Program-made: the position numbers and the translations under genes
Shown: in pieces, positions 6,039-8,475 of the stretch
How the letters are laid out: the number at the start of each line of letters is the position of its first letter
Numbering within the stretch: position 1 is the first letter of the stretch
Assembly (NCBI GenBank): GCA_036399715.1
Contig: DASWMO010000279.1
Coordinates: 1-8,475 of the forward strand
Reading direction: 5' to 3'
Length of the DNA stretch: 8,475 bases
Origin: DASVSE01 sp036399715
GTDB taxonomy: Bacteria > Bacteroidota > Rhodothermia > Rhodothermales > Rubricoccaceae
The notes under the pieces: model-generated
Database searches by the model: none
The model's input: the letters and a program-made list of their open reading frames with translations, nothing else
What the model was told of the DNA's origin: nothing

Positions 6039-6683
6039 ATGCGCGTTCCCGCCCTCCGGACATTCGCCCTGTGCCTGCTCGCGGCCGGCTGTGCGAGTCC
6101 GCGCCCCGCTGCCCCGCCGGCAGCACCGCCCGGTCCCGCCGCAACAGACCACGCTGCGACGGACCACGCCGCGATGGACCATTCCGCTATGACACACGGC
6201 GCGATGGACATGGGCACTGACCCGAGGCCTGACGTCGTGTTCATGCAGGGCATGATCCCGCACCACGCTCAGGCGCTCGCCATGGCCGCGCTCGTCCCCG
6301 GCCGCGGCGCCGGCCGTGAGGTGACGCTCATCGCCGAGCGCATCCGCGTCTCGCAGACCGACGAGATGGCCCGCATGGCGCGCTGGCTCGCTCACCGCGG
6401 CGCCGCCGTGCCCGGCCCCGACGCGCACGCAGGCCACCTCATGCCGGGCATGCTCACGCCGGAGCAGATGGCGCAGCTCGCCGCCGCCTCGGGCGCCAAC
6501 TTCGACCGCCTCTTTCTGCAACTCATGATCCAGCACCACGAAGGCGCTCTCACGATGGTCGGCGAGATTCTCGACGCTCCGCGCGGGACCGAGGCCTCTG
6601 AGGTCTACGCGCTCGTGACCGACATCGAGGCCGACCAGATGGCCGAGATCGACCGGATGCAAACCCTCCTCACCCGCTTCTGA
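6039..6683 (+). CDS. DUF305 family lipoprotein with His/Met-rich N-terminal array
   Basis: The protein has 214 residues from the ATG at 6039. The N-terminus MRVPALRTFALCLLAAGC is a lipoprotein signal with C18 as lipidation site, which decides the start against upstream in-frame alternatives. A Pro/Ala linker (19-35) is followed by four five-residue units (residues 36-56) carrying H38, H43, H48 and H53 with interleaved Met. DUF305 (about 62-212) shows both paired-His motifs: MIPHHAQAL (H75, H76) and MIQHHEGAL (H166, H167). The ferritin-like helical DUF305 fold and the paired His/Met residues suggest metal binding, with copper a frequent proposal for relatives; that is inference. The protein is probably tethered in the periplasm or outer membrane. 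The next gene starts 20 bp downstream on the same strand, so they probably form an operon. Confidence 0.92.
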   Translation: MRVPALRTFALCLLAAGCASPRPAAPPAAPPGPAATDHAATDHAAMDHSAMTHGAMDMGTDPRPDVVFMQGMIPHHAQALAMAALVPGRGAGREVTLIAERIRVSQTDEMARMARWLAHRGAAVPGPDAHAGHLMPGMLTPEQMAQLAAASGANFDRLFLQLMIQHHEGALTMVGEILDAPRGTEASEVYALVTDIEADQMAEIDRMQTLLTRF

Positions 6684-6703
6684 CGCCCCGCCGCGTCCCT
6701 TCT

Positions 6704-8475
6704 ATGCCGCTCCGCATTCCCCGCCTCGCCCTCCCGCTCGTCGCCCTGCTCGCGGGCGCCGCGTCGGCGCAGGCGCCCGACCCGCGCGTCGGCCTCCGCG
6801 CCGGCCTCGACGACGCCGGACAGGCCATCCGCGGCCTCGAACTCGTCGCCCACGTCCCGCGCCCGGCGGGCTTCTTCAACCCCGACGACGCGGGCGACTT
6901 CGGCTTCGCCAACTCGGACGTCGCCTTCCGCGGGGACCTGATGATCCTCGGCAACTACAGCGGCGTCCAGATGTGGGACATCTCGAACCCCGCGGCCCCG
7001 CGTCTCCGCGCGACGCTCGAGTGCCCCGGCGGCCAGGGCGACGTGTCCGTCCACGGCAACCTGCTCTTCATGTCGGTCGAGGAGACGCGCGGGCGCATCG
7101 ACTGTGGCGCCGGTGGCGTCGAGGCGCCGGTCAGCGCCGAGCGTTTCCGCGGCGTCCGCATCCTGGACATCTCGGACGTCGAGCACCCGCGGCAGGTCGC
7201 GGCCGTCCAGACGTGCCGCGGCTCGCACACGCACACGCTCGTCCCGGACCCGACGGACGCAAGCCAGCTCTTCGTCTACGTCTCGGGCACCAGCCGCGTC
7301 CGCTCGGGCGAGGAACTCGCGGGCTGCTCGGCGGCATCGCCGGCCGACGACCCCGCCTCGGCGCTCTTCCGCATCGAGGTCATCCGGGTGCCGCTCGCGA
7401 GCCCCGAGCAGGCCGCCATCATCGCGACGCCGCGCTTCCTGCTCGGCCTCGACGGCGCGCCCGAGCACGGCCAGGCGCAGGCCGATATCGAGGAGGTCGA
7501 GCGGGTCCGCGCCGCGGGCGGCTTCGTCGCTACGGTCGAGGGCGAAGACGTCGTCGTGCCCGAGCAGGCCGTCCAGCAGCTGCTCGGCCAGATGGTCGCG
7601 CAGCGCGGCGGGACCGGCGCGCCGACGGCGGCTGACTCGACGGCCCTCCGTGCGGCTCTGCCCGCCATCGTCGCCCAGATGGTCGGCCCGGCGCCTGAGG
7701 GCCCGCGCCCCGGCCCCAACCAGTGCCACGACATCACGGTCTATCCCGAGATCGGGCTCGCCGGCGGCGCGTGCGCCGGCTACGGGCTCCTGCTCGACAT
7801 CTCGAACCCGGCCAACCCGACGCGCATCACCGCCGCGGCCGATTCCAACTTCGCCTACTGGCACTCGGCGACGTTCTCCAACGACGGCCGCCGCGTCGTC
7901 TTTACCGACGAGTGGGGCGGCGGCTCGTCCCCGCGCTGCCGCGCGACGGACCGCCCAGAGTGGGGCGCCGACGCCGTCTTCTCGATCTCCGACGCCCGCG
8001 AGCTGTCCTTCGACGGCTACTACAAGCTGCCCGCCGCCCAGACCGAGACCGAGAACTGCGTCGCGCACAACGGCTCGCTCGTGCCCGTGCCCGGCCGCGA
8101 CCTCATGGTGCAGGCGTGGTACCAGGGTGGCCTCTCGCTGTTCGACTTCACGAATCCGACCCGGCCGGTCGAAGTCGCCTACTTCGACCGCGGGCCCGCC
8201 GACGCTGACCACCTCGTCGTGGCCGGCTACTGGTCCGTCTACTGGTACAACGGCTACATCTACGCCTCCGAGATTGGCCGCGGGCTGGACGTGTTCCGCC
8301 TCGCCCCCGGCGACGGGATGACACCGGCCGAAATCGCCGCAGCCGAGGCGATCCGCATGGACGCGTTCAACCCGCAGACGCAGACGCGCGTCTCGTGGCC
8401 TGCCACGGCGGAGGTCGCCCGCGCCTACGTCGACGGGCTGGCCCGCGACGGCGTGTTCACGCCCGCCGAGGTGAC
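6704..8475 (+). CDS. Secreted LVIVD-repeat (beta-propeller-like) protein, 3' end missing
   Basis: The frame is open from the ATG at 6704 to the window edge, giving 590 residues without a stop. Residues 1-22 (MPLRIPRLALPLVALLAGAASA) are a Sec signal peptide, likely cleaved before Q23. LVIVD-type repeats appear as GVQMWDISNPAAP (from residue 87), GVRILDISDVEHP (from 150), YGLLLDISNPANP (from 360) and GGLSLFDFTNPTRP (from 475). Such repeats build a propeller of unknown activity. HSATFSNDG, TDEWGGG, AHNGSLVPVPGRD and WYWSVYWYNGY-like stretches match long bacterial members of this family. Eight cysteines (107, 134, 171, 208, 341, 357, 412, 452) are consistent with disulfides outside the cytoplasm. 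A helical segment at about 246-338 interrupts the repeats. It lies 20 bp after the DUF305 gene and is probably cotranscribed. No Shine-Dalgarno site is evident. No enzyme activity can be assigned. Confidence 0.9.
   Translation, partial: MPLRIPRLALPLVALLAGAASAQAPDPRVGLRAGLDDAGQAIRGLELVAHVPRPAGFFNPDDAGDFGFANSDVAFRGDLMILGNYSGVQMWDISNPAAPRLRATLECPGGQGDVSVHGNLLFMSVEETRGRIDCGAGGVEAPVSAERFRGVRILDISDVEHPRQVAAVQTCRGSHTHTLVPDPTDASQLFVYVSGTSRVRSGEELAGCSAASPADDPASALFRIEVIRVPLASPEQAAIIATPRFLLGLDGAPEHGQAQADIEEVERVRAAGGFVATVEGEDVVVPEQAVQQLLGQMVAQRGGTGAPTAADSTALRAALPAIVAQMVGPAPEGPRPGPNQCHDITVYPEIGLAGGACAGYGLLLDISNPANPTRITAAADSNFAYWHSATFSNDGRRVVFTDEWGGGSSPRCRATDRPEWGADAVFSISDARELSFDGYYKLPAAQTETENCVAHNGSLVPVPGRDLMVQAWYQGGLSLFDFTNPTRPVEVAYFDRGPADADHLVVAGYWSVYWYNGYIYASEIGRGLDVFRLAPGDGMTPAEIAAAEAIRMDAFNPQTQTRVSWPATAEVARAYVDGLARDGVFTPAEV

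Noticed and set aside
6605..8212. 535-codon minus-strand open frame opposite the LVIVD gene
   Set aside because: The composition is dominated by Arg, Ala, Gly, Val and Asp with no signal, domain or motif. The plus strand carries a signal peptide and LVIVD repeats in a continuous frame.

Overview
The window is about 70% GC and suggests a Rhodothermota/Bacteroidota-type bacterium, for example a Rubricoccaceae-like marine organism; this assignment is inference. The support is two secreted proteins that end in a type IX secretion (T9SS) type A sorting domain (PNPxRG start, LYDxxGRRV core, GxYxVR and LTxxR end), start codons without clear Shine-Dalgarno sequences, and very high GC. No rRNA, tRNA, CRISPR array, insertion sequence or integrase is visible.

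Layout, left to right. (1) Bases 2-1840, plus strand: the 3' part of a large Gly/Asn/Thr-rich beta-helix surface protein with a choice-of-anchor-Q-like end and a T9SS sorting domain. Its left half is two copies of a roughly 438-bp higher-order repeat. (2) A perfect hairpin at 1865-1896 separates it from a convergent minus-strand gene (1911-3059) for a fold-type III PLP enzyme of the D-threonine aldolase/D-serine dehydratase family. (3) A 212-bp divergent promoter region (3060-3271) with an inverted repeat and a duplicated 12-mer leads to a complete manganese catalase (3272-4177, plus). (4) A convergent hairpin at 4289-4321 covers the stop codon of a minus-strand di-heme cytochrome c peroxidase (MauG/CCP family) that carries its own T9SS sorting domain (4300-5712). 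(5) A 326-bp gene-free region (5713-6038) is dense in hairpins and holds a 9-bp direct repeat and a possible promoter. (6) A plus-strand pair follows with a 20-bp gap: a DUF305 lipoprotein with a His/Met pentapeptide array (6039-6683) and a secreted LVIVD-repeat protein (6704 to the window end, truncated).

How they may work together: the catalase removes hydrogen peroxide in the cytoplasm. The di-heme peroxidase probably does so in the envelope or at the cell surface. The DUF305 lipoprotein and LVIVD protein look like envelope partners, with metal binding (possibly copper) suggested by the His/Met motifs. The joint reading as an oxidant/metal defence neighbourhood is inference from adjacency. 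I found no clearly unprecedented system. The most unusual points are the T9SS-tagged peroxidase, the structured divergent region upstream of it, the pentapeptide metal-binding tail, and an apparent helical insertion in the LVIVD protein.
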